Source: an uncultured Alistipes sp.
GTDB taxonomy: Bacteria > Bacteroidota > Bacteroidia > Bacteroidales > Rikenellaceae
DNA: 64,000 bases
Direction of reading: 5' to 3'
NCBI GenBank assembly: GCA_900768045.1
Contig: CAAGBL010000095.1
Location: 8,454 to 72,453 of the forward strand
A model generated the notes under the pieces. It ran no database searches. It was given only the letters and a program-made list of their open reading frames with translations, and was not told the origin of the DNA. The position numbers were made by a program, and so were the translations under genes. This document shows positions 50,077-59,359 of the stretch, in pieces (the stretch's first letter is position 1; each line of letters opens with the position of its first letter).

Positions 50077-50983
50077 CTTCGTCTAATATTTTCAGGTAAC
50101 TTTCGTAGCGTGACCATGCAACAATGCCCTGCTTCACACCCTCCTGCACGGCGCAGCCTGGCTCGTGGGTGTGTGTGCAGTTGTAAAAGCGGCAGTCGGG
50201 GGCAAGGCGCATCATCTCGGGGAAGTAGCGGCATAGCTCCTTGGAGTCGATGTCGATAAGTCCGAAGCCCTTGATGCCTGGAGTATCAATGATATAGCCA
50301 TCGTCGATGCGATACATCGTCGAGAAGGTTGTTGTGTGCTTTCCCTTGTGGTGGCTCTCCGAAATCTCGCCCGTGCGGATGTCGAGCGCAGGATCGATAG
50401 TGCTTACAAGTGTTGACTTACCCACACCCGAGTTGCCAGCAATAAGCGTTGTGTGCCCCTTCAAGAGCTCACGTATCTCGTCGATGCCCTCGCCCGTGGT
50501 CGACGATAGGCGTACTATGTCGTAGCCAGCATCACGGTATATCGCTGTGAACTCCTCGGCCTCGGCCTCATGCTCGCCTACGAGGGTGTCGGCCTTGCCC
50601 AAGACTATTGTCACGGGCACGTTGTAGGCCTCGCACGTAACCAAGAAGCGGTCGACAAACTCAACGGGTGTTGAGGGTGAGTGGAGCGTTACGATGAGCA
50701 GTGCTCGGTCGATGTTTGCACCTATGATGTGCGACTCCTTCGAGAGGTTTGAGGCACGACGAATGATATAGTTGCGGCGTGGCAAAATCTCGACAATAGC
50801 CGAACTCTCGTCGTCGGGCTCAACCACCACTCTGTCGCCCACAACTACGGGGTTTGTCGAGCGTATGCCCTTGAGCCTTAGGCGGCCACGTATTCTACAG
50901 TCGATATCTCCATTTTCGGTAGACACACGATACCAGCTACCCGTAGAGCTGATTACCACACCTTCAATGCGCTGTTGTTCCAT
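50057..50983 (-). CDS. rsgA: ribosome small-subunit GTPase RsgA
   Basis: The protein is 308 residues. An OB fold is followed by a circularly permuted GTPase: 'VLGKADTL' (G4), 'GNSGVGKSTLVS' (G1), 'DTPGIKGF' (G3), and then a zinc domain 'CRFYNCTHTHEPGCAV'. It checks late 30S maturation. Overlap with trmH implies coupling. Confidence 0.95.
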   Translation of the reverse strand: MEQQRIEGVVISSTGSWYRVSTENGDIDCRIRGRLRLKGIRSTNPVVVGDRVVVEPDDESSAIVEILPRRNYIIRRASNLSKESHIIGANIDRALLIVTLHSPSTPVEFVDRFLVTCEAYNVPVTIVLGKADTLVGEHEAEAEEFTAIYRDAGYDIVRLSSTTGEGIDEIRELLKGHTTLIAGNSGVGKSTLVSTIDPALDIRTGEISESHHKGKHTTTFSTMYRIDDGYIIDTPGIKGFGLIDIDSKELCRYFPEMMRLAPDCRFYNCTHTHEPGCAVQEGVKQGIVAWSRYESYLKILDEDDKYRK

Positions 50984-50994
50984 GCTCCGTAGGG

Positions 50995-51642
50995 TTAGTT
51001 GTTAAAGAATATCTCTCTATCTATTGTCTGCTCTGCCTCTTGGCGAATCACGCTGTCAATCTGCTTGATTGAGGGTATTGCCTTAGCGCCAAACTTTGCA
51101 AGCGGGAAGAAGGTCTTGGAGTTTTCGAGAGTCTCGTAGCTGATGTACTTATGCTCGAAATATTGGCGCATTTCGCCGTCGATGTCTGTCTGGCTTAGCG
51201 ACAAAATCTTCTCTCTAATATCCCCCTCTTGGTTATTCTCAATCATCTCCATAAGCTTATCCTGCTTGACATTGGGGCTGAGGTTTATGCGGTCAAATAT
51301 CGAGAATAGAGCAGCAATCACAATAACCGATGTTACGATGTTTAGCGCACCACCCAACACTGAGTCAACACCTCTTAGGGGCTTCCAGATGATTACGGCC
51401 TTAACAATAGGGGCGATAATCCATATTAAGATGAGCGATGCCGCAACAATCAGAATAAAGCCAGCAAGGTATGCCTTGCCACTGTCGTCCATAACAAGCA
51501 TGCCCACCTCAGTCGCAAAGCGTGGTGCAACGAGCATTGCCATATAGAGGCCAACGAGGTGGAAGAATTGGATTACAAGGCCACGCTTAAGGCCTAAGAT
51601 AAAGGCCCAGACAATACATATTATTACTACAATATCAATCAT
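50995..51642 (-). CDS. CvpA family membrane protein
   Basis: From MIDIVVIICIVWAFILGLKR at 51,640-51,642 the protein has 215 residues. Four N-terminal membrane segments and the motif 'WAFILGLKRGLVIQFFHLVG' are CvpA marks. In other bacteria CvpA is linked to colicin V secretion and to bile-salt tolerance. It is 11 bases upstream of rsgA. Confidence 0.87.
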   Translation of the reverse strand: MIDIVVIICIVWAFILGLKRGLVIQFFHLVGLYMAMLVAPRFATEVGMLVMDDSGKAYLAGFILIVAASLILIWIIAPIVKAVIIWKPLRGVDSVLGGALNIVTSVIVIAALFSIFDRINLSPNVKQDKLMEMIENNQEGDIREKILSLSQTDIDGEMRQYFEHKYISYETLENSKTFFPLAKFGAKAIPSIKQIDSVIRQEAEQTIDREIFFNN

Positions 51643-51712
51643 ATTCTGTCGTTTTTGCCTGCACAAAGTGCAGATATTTCGGACGAAGTTAGCAATTTTT
51701 TTTCTTTATTCG

Positions 51713-51720
51713 TATATTTG
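51713..51720 (+). promoter_or_regulatory. candidate -7 element of GH2 gene promoter
   Basis: TATATTTG matches TAnnTTTG and lies 17 bases before the ATG at 51,738. No clear -33 TTTG occurs 19 bases upstream, so the assignment is tentative. Confidence 0.45.
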
Positions 51721-51737
51721 CAAATAATTTCCATGCT

Positions 51738-53744
51738 ATGAAACGCTTTCTAACGATAATCCTACTCCTTATAACAACCCTTACAAGTGGCGCAGAATCG
51801 CCTTTGCGAACAACAATGTCGCTTGACCACGACTGGCAGTTCTACTTTGCAAATGAGGGCATAGCCTCAGCCGAGTATGTCACCTTGCCACACACTTGGA
51901 GCGACCATGAGTGCCACTACGCTACGGCTCATTACCTCCGCAACTTCACAATGCCCGCAACCATGCGTGGCAAGCGCCTCTTCTTGCGCTTTGGTGGCGT
52001 GCAGAGCGTTGCTGAGGTCTTCATAAATGGCCGATATGTGGGCGAGCATCGTGGCGCCTACACAGCATTTACGCTTGAGATTACCGACAAGGTGCGCTAT
52101 GGCGAGAGTAATACGCTTATGGTTGTGGTGTCGAACAACACTCGCTCCGACGTGCTTCCAATAAGCACCGACCAGAATCTGTATGGAGGCATCTATCGCA
52201 ATGTTGAGCTTATTGCCACCAACAAAAATATCATCTCACCAACGGTATATGGCACTGATGGCCTCTTTGTCGAGCAACACGAGGTTAGCGAGGAGCGTGC
52301 CTCGGGTGTTGTGAGTGTGCATCTCTCGGCTAAGGAGGAGGGTGCTCACATGGTAAACATGCGCATTATTGCCCCCGATGGTTATGAGGTGTGTCGCCAC
52401 TCGTTAAAGAGCGGCAAGGCCGATAAGCCACTTGCTGTTGAGCTGCCTTTTACGATTGAGTACCCCGACCTATGGAGCCCCACAGAACCTACGCTCTACC
52501 GTGTAGAGGCGAGTATCGGAAATATCGACAACCCTGTGGATAAGATTGTTGTAAATGTAGGCTTCCGCAAGGTTTCGGTTGACGAGAATAATCATCTCTG
52601 TCTAAATGGCAAGGTTCAAAATGTACGAGGAGTAAACCTTGCACACGACCGCTATGGCGTAGGTGTTGCGCTACGTAGCGAGCATATCGACGCCGACCTT
52701 GATATGATTAAGGATATGGGTGCTAATGCCTTGCGCTCGCTCTCAGGCCCACATGATAGCTATCTCTACGATAGGTGTGATAGAGAGGGTGTTATGGTGT
52801 GGGTGGATATGCCATTGACCTGCTCTTCGGAAAACTTCAACGACATATACTACTATCCGACCGCTGCCTTTAAGGAAAATGCCTTAGAGCAACTTATGGA
52901 GATTGTCTACCAAAACTACAACCACCCTTCGGTAGTTATGTGGGGCCTTTACTCGTTGGTCTCAGGCCGTGGCGACGATGTTATTCCATTTGTTCGAGAG
53001 CTCAATAGCTTGGTGCATAAGATTGACTCATCACGCCTAAGCGTTGCATGTAGCAATCGTGATGGAGAACTTAACTTTATTACAGACCTTATCGTATTGC
53101 GCCAAAATGTCGGTTGGACAAAGGGCTCGTACGACGATGTTACGGTGTGGTGTGAGCAGCTTAGCCAAAATAAGAAGTTTAGCCAGTTGCGCTATGGCGT
53201 CTGCTATGGCGAGGAGGGTATTGCGGAGCATACTGTAGACGAGGTACGTCGCACGGAGCATGGCGCTAAGTATCTTCCCGAGCGCAATCAGACAATAATG
53301 CACGAAAGATACTCGGCGCTAATTGGCCAAAATCCTATATTCTGGGGTGTGTGGCTCGATAATATGTTCGACCATGCCTCTCACTATTGCAACAATCGTA
53401 TGCGTGAATCGGGTGTTGTTGCCTACGACCACCAATCACGCAAAGATGCCTACTACCTATATCGTACGCTATGGAATGCGACAGAGCCTACGCTCTATAT
53501 TGCAGAGCGTAAGTGGCAGCGACGCTCTGATAAGGTGCACTCTATCAAGGTGTATAGCTCTGTTGGTTGCCCAACGCTTATTGTCAATGGTGATAGTGTA
53601 GCAATGCATGAGTCGTCGCCAAGTGTGTGGCGTGCCGACTCTGTTTTGCTTGATGATGCTACGCTTCTAAGAGTGGTTGATGCCTCGGGCAAGCACCGTG
53701 ATAGCGTAAGGCTTATAGTTGACAAGCTGCGAGTACGCCGTTAG
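51738..53744 (+). CDS. glycoside hydrolase family 2-like protein lacking the acid/base motif
   Basis: The protein is 668 residues. Signal peptide (MKRFLTIILLLITTLTSGAE), a sugar-binding jelly-roll (LDHDWQFYFANEG ... LFLRFGGVQSVAEVFINGRY), an Ig-like domain and a TIM barrel are the GH2 layout. Where active GH2 enzymes have the Asn-Glu pair of 'MWSLGNE', this protein reads 'HPSVVMWGLYSLVSG', without Glu. A nucleophile-like region 'RYGVCYGEEGIAEH' remains. It may be a non-catalytic carbohydrate-binding relative or use another acid. The 3' end overlaps the convergent WbqC gene by 32 bases. Confidence 0.85.
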   Translation: MKRFLTIILLLITTLTSGAESPLRTTMSLDHDWQFYFANEGIASAEYVTLPHTWSDHECHYATAHYLRNFTMPATMRGKRLFLRFGGVQSVAEVFINGRYVGEHRGAYTAFTLEITDKVRYGESNTLMVVVSNNTRSDVLPISTDQNLYGGIYRNVELIATNKNIISPTVYGTDGLFVEQHEVSEERASGVVSVHLSAKEEGAHMVNMRIIAPDGYEVCRHSLKSGKADKPLAVELPFTIEYPDLWSPTEPTLYRVEASIGNIDNPVDKIVVNVGFRKVSVDENNHLCLNGKVQNVRGVNLAHDRYGVGVALRSEHIDADLDMIKDMGANALRSLSGPHDSYLYDRCDREGVMVWVDMPLTCSSENFNDIYYYPTAAFKENALEQLMEIVYQNYNHPSVVMWGLYSLVSGRGDDVIPFVRELNSLVHKIDSSRLSVACSNRDGELNFITDLIVLRQNVGWTKGSYDDVTVWCEQLSQNKKFSQLRYGVCYGEEGIAEHTVDEVRRTEHGAKYLPERNQTIMHERYSALIGQNPIFWGVWLDNMFDHASHYCNNRMRESGVVAYDHQSRKDAYYLYRTLWNATEPTLYIAERKWQRRSDKVHSIKVYSSVGCPTLIVNGDSVAMHESSPSVWRADSVLLDDATLLRVVDASGKHRDSVRLIVDKLRVRR

Positions 53745-54315
53745 CTTCAGGCCCCTCGCACATTATAAGGTCGAAAATCGACATGCGTGGCTCAAAAGGG
53801 AGTCTATCGCTAAATACCTGAACGTAAGGCTCGGCAACAAATGTCGAGCCTCGTTTTTTGTCACGAAGGTCCGTATCGTGCTCTGAGGCTACGATGTAAC
53901 TCTCTGATATTCGTGGGATAGGCATCTTCAAAATTGAGCATACAGCCTCAAGCGTGGCATAGTTTAAATCCACAAGATATTTCCACTCTCTGTCGTATAG
54001 CTTTGCAAAGCGCTCGGCATAGTAGTCGTAGTAGGGCGATGAGCGGTATGCCGACTCCATTGCTACGAGGTGCTGATGCTGCCAGCGTTTCGAGTAGTCG
54101 ATTTTCATTGAGCGCATAGGCTGGCGTGGCTTATTGGCGTGAGCGAGTTGCACCGAGAGCTGCATAACACCTCCCGAGGTCATTATCTCTGTGCGGTTGC
54201 GCTCCGAGCGTTTCACGTAGTTCTCGCCAAGATCGATGACTAAGTCGTCGCCCCCCTTGCGAATAGCTGTCCAGTACTCCGTAGAGCCAAAATATGCCGA
54301 TGGAAGAATTATCAT
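53713..54315 (-). CDS. WbqC family protein
   Basis: The protein is 200 residues. 'ILPSAYFGSTEYWTAIRKG', 'NRTEIMTSGGVMQLSVQLAH' and 'MRSMKIDYSKRWQHQHLVAM' are WbqC-like features; 'SAYRSSPYYDYYAERFAKLY' follows. The family occurs in polysaccharide and glycolipid loci and its activity is not established. It lies 10 bases downstream of prmA. Confidence 0.85.
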   Translation of the reverse strand: MIILPSAYFGSTEYWTAIRKGGDDLVIDLGENYVKRSERNRTEIMTSGGVMQLSVQLAHANKPRQPMRSMKIDYSKRWQHQHLVAMESAYRSSPYYDYYAERFAKLYDREWKYLVDLNYATLEAVCSILKMPIPRISESYIVASEHDTDLRDKKRGSTFVAEPYVQVFSDRLPFEPRMSIFDLIMCEGPEANGVLAACQL

Positions 54316-54325
54316 AATGATAGGT

Positions 54326-55165
54326 CTATTTCGTAAGTTTTAGAGCTACCCACTCCTCCTCTTGGAGCTTGGTTACAAGCTTGAGGTTTAGGGCGTTAGC
54401 GGCTGCAAGAATATCCTCTACGTCGCCCTCGAGAAATCCACTCAGGAGCAGTGTTCCTCCGCAGTTGAGGGCAGCCTCGTAGCGAGCTATATCCTCGAGG
54501 ATAATGTTGCGGTTGATGTTTGCCATTACGAGGTCGTATGTGCGGCCTTCTATGTTCTCTACCGTGCCGAGGATAATCTCCATCTTGTGGCTAATGCCGT
54601 TAAGCTCAGCCGCCTCACGGGCACTCTCGGTCGACCAAATGTCAATATCTATGGCATCTACCCACTCGGCACCACACTTTAGCGCTGCAATGGACAATAC
54701 ACCTGTGCCACAACCCACGTCGAGAGCACGTCCTGAAGCCTTGCAGTCGAGTATGTGGCGACACATCATGCGTGTTGTGTGGTGGTGTCCCGAGCCAAAC
54801 GACATCTTGGGTGTTACAATAATATCCATGATTGAGGGGGCGGGTGCTGGGTGGTGTGGAGCACGAATTACGATGCTATTATCAATCTCCACTGGCTGGA
54901 AGCTCTCCGCCTCCCATGTAGAGTTCCAGTTCTCGTCCTCTATTTCGCTCTCGCTTGTAATCTTGCCAAACTCCTCGATTGCCTCGATTGCCTCGTTGCG
55001 ACACGACTCCCAGTCCTCGCTCTTGCGATAGGCATAAAGTGTTACGCCCTCAGCCTCAGCTATGGTGTCGAAGCTCTCGAACTCGTAGTCGGCGAGATAG
55101 GCGGTGATAATCTCTGCTATCTCCTCGCTTGGGCAAGCAACTTGTAACTCTATGTATTGTTTCAT
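54326..55165 (-). CDS. prmA: ribosomal protein L11 methyltransferase
   Basis: From MKQYIELQVACPSEEIAEII at 55,163-55,165 the protein has 279 residues; an in-frame extension of 84 codons upstream is not protein-like and runs into the xerD promoter region. 'VTPKMSFGSGHHHTTRMM' and 'ALDVGCGTGVLSIAALKCGA' are PrmA motifs for substrate and SAM. It trimethylates L11. Confidence 0.93.
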   Translation of the reverse strand: MKQYIELQVACPSEEIAEIITAYLADYEFESFDTIAEAEGVTLYAYRKSEDWESCRNEAIEAIEEFGKITSESEIEDENWNSTWEAESFQPVEIDNSIVIRAPHHPAPAPSIMDIIVTPKMSFGSGHHHTTRMMCRHILDCKASGRALDVGCGTGVLSIAALKCGAEWVDAIDIDIWSTESAREAAELNGISHKMEIILGTVENIEGRTYDLVMANINRNIILEDIARYEAALNCGGTLLLSGFLEGDVEDILAAANALNLKLVTKLQEEEWVALKLTK

Positions 55166-55211
55166 AGCAACTAAAAATTGATAAACAATAACAATATTAT
55201 GTAAAATTTTT

Positions 55212-55233
55212 GTATCTTTACCGACAAAGATAC
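55212..55233. promoter_or_regulatory. inverted repeat in xerD leader
   Basis: GTATCTTT (55,212-55,219) and AAAGATAC (55,226-55,233) form a perfect 8-bp repeat with a 6-base spacer, ending 7 bases before the ATG of xerD at 55,241. TATCTTTA in the left arm resembles a -7 element. The hairpin may limit translation or be an operator. Confidence 0.5.
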
Positions 55234-55240
55234 GAATATT

Positions 55241-56149
55241 ATGGCAGAGAGTGCTAAAAAGTGGGAGAAAATTAATGGTGAGTATCGTCGATACATAAAG
55301 TTCGAGAAGCGATTGTCGGATAATAGTGTCGATGCCTATATGCGCGATTTTGAGGAGTTTAGCCACTTTGTGATGCGCCATTGGGATATAAGAGCCGAGG
55401 AGGTTGCGTCGGAGCATATCGAGCGATATATGGCGTGGTTGTATGACGAGGGACTTAGTAGCGCTTCACAGGCTCGCCGCCTTAGTGGTGTTAAGAGCTT
55501 CTACAACTTCCTGCTCCTCAAAGATCGTGTCGAGCAGCTACCCACCGAGGGCGTTGTAGCACCCAAGGCCGCACGATTGCTTCCCGATACGCTGACTCTT
55601 GAGGAGATTGATGCCATGCTCGCCACGTTCGATATTCGTACTGCCAAAGGGTGTCGTGATAGTGCAATTGTCGAGGTGTTGTATTCGTGTGGATTGCGTG
55701 TCTCGGAGCTTACCTCGCTACGCCTCCAAGACCTCTTCTTTGGCGAAGGCTATGTGCGTGTTATTGGTAAGGGCGATAAGCAGCGAATAGTGCCTGTGAG
55801 CTCCGCTGCCCGTGATAAGATTCAGCTATACATGGAGTTTCGTCAGCCTAAGCGTAGCTCCGAGCCAACACTCTTTCTTAATAACCGAGGGTTGCCGCTA
55901 ACACGTGTTATGGTCTTTAACATAATCAAGACGGCGGCACGCAGTGCGGGTATTACTAAGCAGATTAGTCCCCACACCCTGCGCCACTCCTACGCCACGC
56001 ACCTCTTGGAGGGCGGTGCTAACATTCGTCAGGTGCAGGAGCTGCTCGGCCATGAGAGCATCGAGACCACAGAGATATATACCCACCTCGATAGCCACCG
56101 ACTACGCAGTGTTGTTGAGGATTCGTTTGCTGATATCGATTTAAGGTAG
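55241..56149 (+). CDS. xerD: tyrosine recombinase XerD-type
   Basis: The protein is 302 residues. An N-terminal SAM-like DNA-binding domain (YRRYIKFEKRLSDNSVDAYM) is followed by the catalytic domain: R in 'CGLRVSELTSL', K in 'GKGDKQRIV', 'HTLRHSYATHLLEGGA' (H-x-x-R) and 'LGHESIETTEIYTHL' (H and nucleophile Y). It resolves chromosome dimers at dif. No adjacent integron or mobile element, so the housekeeping role is favoured. Confidence 0.92.
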   Translation: MAESAKKWEKINGEYRRYIKFEKRLSDNSVDAYMRDFEEFSHFVMRHWDIRAEEVASEHIERYMAWLYDEGLSSASQARRLSGVKSFYNFLLLKDRVEQLPTEGVVAPKAARLLPDTLTLEEIDAMLATFDIRTAKGCRDSAIVEVLYSCGLRVSELTSLRLQDLFFGEGYVRVIGKGDKQRIVPVSSAARDKIQLYMEFRQPKRSSEPTLFLNNRGLPLTRVMVFNIIKTAARSAGITKQISPHTLRHSYATHLLEGGANIRQVQELLGHESIETTEIYTHLDSHRLRSVVEDSFADIDLR

Positions 56150-56169
56150 AACATGTCTTAATGTAATTT

Positions 56170-57144
56170 ATGATAGCTATGAGAAGAGTTTTAGTGCTAA
56201 TGGCGATGATTTTCTCTGCCTCGATGCTCTGGGCACAAGGCGTCGAGAGCGAGGTTCGTATAGAGTGCAACTGGGGTAAGCTCAGTGCTACGCTTGCCTC
56301 GCCTGTGGCTGGTAGTGACACCGCAGTTGTGATTGTTGCTGGCTCTGGACCAACAGATAGAAATGGTAATTCGGCGCTAAACCTAAATACTTACTGCTAT
56401 AAGCTACTCTCCGATGGCCTCGTTCGAGAGGGGTATGCCGTGTTGCGCTACGACAAGCGAGCTATTGGGCAGAGTGTAATTCCGATGGAGGATATCCCAA
56501 ACCTTATTTTCGACGACTATGTCGATGATGTTGAAGAGGTTGTTCGCTATCTTCGTGCGGAGGGCTTCAAGCGTATATTCATCGCAGGACATAGCGAGGG
56601 CGGCCTTATTGCCCTTGTTGCGGCAAATCGAGGTGTCGAGGTCGACGGCTTAGTCCTGCTTGCGGCGCCTGGATATCCTATGGACGAGATATTGCGCACA
56701 CAGCTTCGAGCGCAGCTTATGCCTCAGTATATGGCACTTATGCTCCAGGCCGACATGATTCTTCGCTCGCTAAAGGCAGGTAACACATATCCCGACGATA
56801 AGATTGCTAAGGAGCTCTTGTCGCTGTTCCACTCGTCGATACAGCCATTCCTCATCAACAGCATGCAGTACAACCCACAGCAGTTGGCTGCAAATATTAC
56901 TAAGCCTATGTTGGTGGTGTGTGGCGGAAACGATATTCAGGTGAGCACGGATAATGGCGAGGTAATAGCTAAGTCGGCGCCTAATGCCGAGTTGAGGGTG
57001 TTCGAGAATATGACGCACGTACTCAAGGATTGGGCCTCGAACGACCGCATTGAGCAGCTTGTGAACGTCTATGTAAACTCGCAGATGCCTCTTACTGAGG
57101 GCCTTGTATCCAATATTTCGCAATTTATTAAAACCGCTAAATAA
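56170..57144 (+). CDS. secreted alpha/beta hydrolase
   Basis: The protein is 324 residues. Signal peptide MRRVLVLMAMIFSASMLWAQ (a start at 56,179 is also possible). The fold has the nucleophile elbow 'FIAGHSEGGLIAL' (Ser), oxyanion segment 'VAGSGPTDRNGN', Asp in 'VCGGNDIQVS' and His in 'ENMTHVLKDW'. An esterase or peptidase acting in the periplasm is likely; the substrate is unknown. Confidence 0.88.
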   Translation: MIAMRRVLVLMAMIFSASMLWAQGVESEVRIECNWGKLSATLASPVAGSDTAVVIVAGSGPTDRNGNSALNLNTYCYKLLSDGLVREGYAVLRYDKRAIGQSVIPMEDIPNLIFDDYVDDVEEVVRYLRAEGFKRIFIAGHSEGGLIALVAANRGVEVDGLVLLAAPGYPMDEILRTQLRAQLMPQYMALMLQADMILRSLKAGNTYPDDKIAKELLSLFHSSIQPFLINSMQYNPQQLAANITKPMLVVCGGNDIQVSTDNGEVIAKSAPNAELRVFENMTHVLKDWASNDRIEQLVNVYVNSQMPLTEGLVSNISQFIKTAK

Positions 57145-57153
57145 TTTGTGCCT

Positions 57154-57876
57154 ATGTCACTTTTTTCACGTCTTTTTGGTGGCAAACCCGCCATGCCCGC
57201 CTATACGAGCGACGAGCTAACAATCAATGGTAAAACGCTAAAGCTAACCTTTTTTGCTCATGCTTCAGTGGCTCTCGAGTACGAAGGTCGACACATCTAT
57301 ATTGATCCTGTTATGGGTAATGCCGAGTATGACAAGCTCCCTAAGGCCGACATGATTTTGGTTACGCACTCGCACTACGACCACTTCGACATGGCAGCTA
57401 TCGAGGCGTTGCAGACTCCCGATACTCGTATTCTCTTGGATAAGACCTCTGCCGAGGGCTTCCAAGGCGACTGCTACACGATGCTGCCAGGCGCTAAGGC
57501 CGAGCCTTTTGCCGATATTAAGGTCGAGGCTGTTGCGGCCTACAACACATCGGAGGCGCAGCTACAGTTCCACCCTAAGGAGCGTGAAGATTGTGGCTAT
57601 GTTGTTGTCTTAGACGATGCTGTGCGCATCTACTTCTCGGGCGACACAGAGCCTACGCCCGAGTTGCGAGCATTGCAGAGTATTGATATAGCCTTTGTGT
57701 GTGTAAATCAGCCATATACCATGAAGCCTGAGCAGGCTGTTGAGGCTGTCAAGGCGCTTCGTCCGCAGATATACTATCCTTACCACTATGGTCAGGTTGA
57801 TGAGCCTACCGACGTTGAGGCGTTGGCTCGTATGCTTGAGGGAGTGTGCGATGTTAGAATCAGAGAGTTGGCATAG
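57154..57876 (+). CDS. MBL-fold metal-dependent hydrolase (UlaG-like)
   Basis: From MSLFSRLFGGKPAMPAYTSD at 57,154 the protein has 240 residues. Metal motifs are 'LVTHSHYDHFD' (HxHxDH), Asp in 'IYFSGDTEPTPE' and His in 'YYPYHYGQVD'. It resembles the UlaG-type hydrolases of unknown substrate. Its 3' end overlaps the ComEC-like gene by 26 bases, implying coupled expression. Confidence 0.88.
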   Translation: MSLFSRLFGGKPAMPAYTSDELTINGKTLKLTFFAHASVALEYEGRHIYIDPVMGNAEYDKLPKADMILVTHSHYDHFDMAAIEALQTPDTRILLDKTSAEGFQGDCYTMLPGAKAEPFADIKVEAVAAYNTSEAQLQFHPKEREDCGYVVVLDDAVRIYFSGDTEPTPELRALQSIDIAFVCVNQPYTMKPEQAVEAVKALRPQIYYPYHYGQVDEPTDVEALARMLEGVCDVRIRELA

Positions 57877-59344
57877 AGGATTCTCGCTTGAGAAGTTAGG
57901 GCGTCGATTGCAATCGGTGCCCCTCTTTTTATTACTTCTCCCCTACGTGCTCGGCATTCTCCTCGCCGATGCCGTTATTGTGCCCGACTGGGTGCTTGTT
58001 GTGGTCTTCGTCGCAGCTGTTTTTATCGTTGAGTTGTGGGGTAGGATTAGGCTACTCTCTATGATGGCAGTCTCGGTTGCTGTGCTCGGCTTCGGATATA
58101 TGACAACCACACTACTGCGCCCCACGTGCGATATCGCCGATGGGGAGTATGTCAATGCCCGTGTGCGTGTCGATGATATTCCCACTGAGCGTGACGGTTA
58201 TCGCCTCTCGCATGGCGTTATCGAGTCGTTGCAGAGGGACTCCGTTTCCGAGATTACAAATTATGCGGTGCTGTTGTGGATACGCAACGACTCGATTCGT
58301 GAGGGCGATGTTGTGGAGCTACATACAAGGTTCCGTAGCCGCCTTTCACGCCATGAGGCCTACGACAGATTGCTGCGCAACCGTGGCTTTGTGGGTGGCG
58401 TAGGTGTTGACGATAAGAGCATAATTAGCATCGAGCATTCAATAAAACAGCGACTGCAAAATAGGGCTATACGCAAACTCGAACGATACATGAGCGATAG
58501 CGTAACTCACTCTACCGTTGAGGCTATGGTTGTGGGCTCACGTCGCCTTGAACCGCACAATCTTCGTGAGGCATACTCTCGAACAGGACTCTCGCATCTT
58601 ATGGCGCTCTCGGGACTTCATCTTGGCATCGTGGTAATGGTTGTTGCGATATTGTTGATACCTATTGTCCTATTTAGACATGGGCATAGGTGGCATAATG
58701 TGGCTGTTGTCGTGGCGTTGTGGATATATGTCGTTATGTCGGGAGCCTCGGCATCGTTGGTGCGCTCGGCGCTTATGTTTAGCGTAATGCACCTTGCGAT
58801 GATGTCGTCGATGCGCTATAACTCGCTAAATGCACTCGCCACAGCACTCTTTGCCATGCTTATCTATCGCCCGACATACCTTTACGACATAAGTTTCCAG
58901 CTCTCGGCCGTGGCAGTTATAGGTATCGTTGTGTGGGGCGTACCGCTTATGCGCAGGGTGGCGCAGACAAAATCAATAATACGGCTCTTGCTCACAACCC
59001 TCATTATCGGCATTACTGCAACGTTGTGGACAATGCCTATTGTGTCGCATAGCTTTGGTAATATCCCATATATGGGTGTTGTGGTAACGCCCGTGGCTAT
59101 GCTAACGGCCTATGCTATTGTTTGTTGCGGAATATTCGTGTTGCTCTTGCCACACCCCGTAGCCCTGCCCTTTGGCTGGGTTATGGAGCATGCGGCAAGA
59201 GTGCAAAATGGGTTTGTTGAGTGGGTTGCCCAGTGGGAGTGGGTGGCACTAAATTACCAGCTCTCAGGGGTGGGTGTGGCAATTATTTACACACTCTATG
59301 CGATAATTACCCTCGGAGTGTGGTCGTTATGCGAAAAAAAGTGA
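57851..59344 (+). CDS. ComEC/Rec2-type DNA-uptake membrane protein, without C-terminal MBL domain
   Basis: From MLESESWHRGFSLEKLGRRL at 57,851 the protein has 497 residues. After a DUF4131-like N-terminal region comes the competence domain with many membrane segments, 'SRTGLSHLMALSGLHLGIVV' and 'MSGASASLVRSALMFSVMHL'. ComEC forms the channel for single-stranded DNA. Canonical ComEC of 700 to 800 residues also has a C-terminal metallo-beta-lactamase domain, which is absent here. Confidence 0.9.
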   Translation: MLESESWHRGFSLEKLGRRLQSVPLFLLLLPYVLGILLADAVIVPDWVLVVVFVAAVFIVELWGRIRLLSMMAVSVAVLGFGYMTTTLLRPTCDIADGEYVNARVRVDDIPTERDGYRLSHGVIESLQRDSVSEITNYAVLLWIRNDSIREGDVVELHTRFRSRLSRHEAYDRLLRNRGFVGGVGVDDKSIISIEHSIKQRLQNRAIRKLERYMSDSVTHSTVEAMVVGSRRLEPHNLREAYSRTGLSHLMALSGLHLGIVVMVVAILLIPIVLFRHGHRWHNVAVVVALWIYVVMSGASASLVRSALMFSVMHLAMMSSMRYNSLNALATALFAMLIYRPTYLYDISFQLSAVAVIGIVVWGVPLMRRVAQTKSIIRLLLTTLIIGITATLWTMPIVSHSFGNIPYMGVVVTPVAMLTAYAIVCCGIFVLLLPHPVALPFGWVMEHAARVQNGFVEWVAQWEWVALNYQLSGVGVAIIYTLYAIITLGVWSLCEKK

Positions 59345-59359
59345 TAACTTTGTAAGTTG

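Noticed and set aside
55166..55417. 84-residue N-terminal extension of PrmA
   Set aside because: PrmA homologues begin near MKQYIELQV; the extension is antisense to the xerD leader and start.
57740..57850. Upstream extension of the ComEC-like frame
   Set aside because: It lies wholly within the MBL-fold gene in another frame and is Arg-rich shadow sequence; the ATG at 57,851 gives a normal start.
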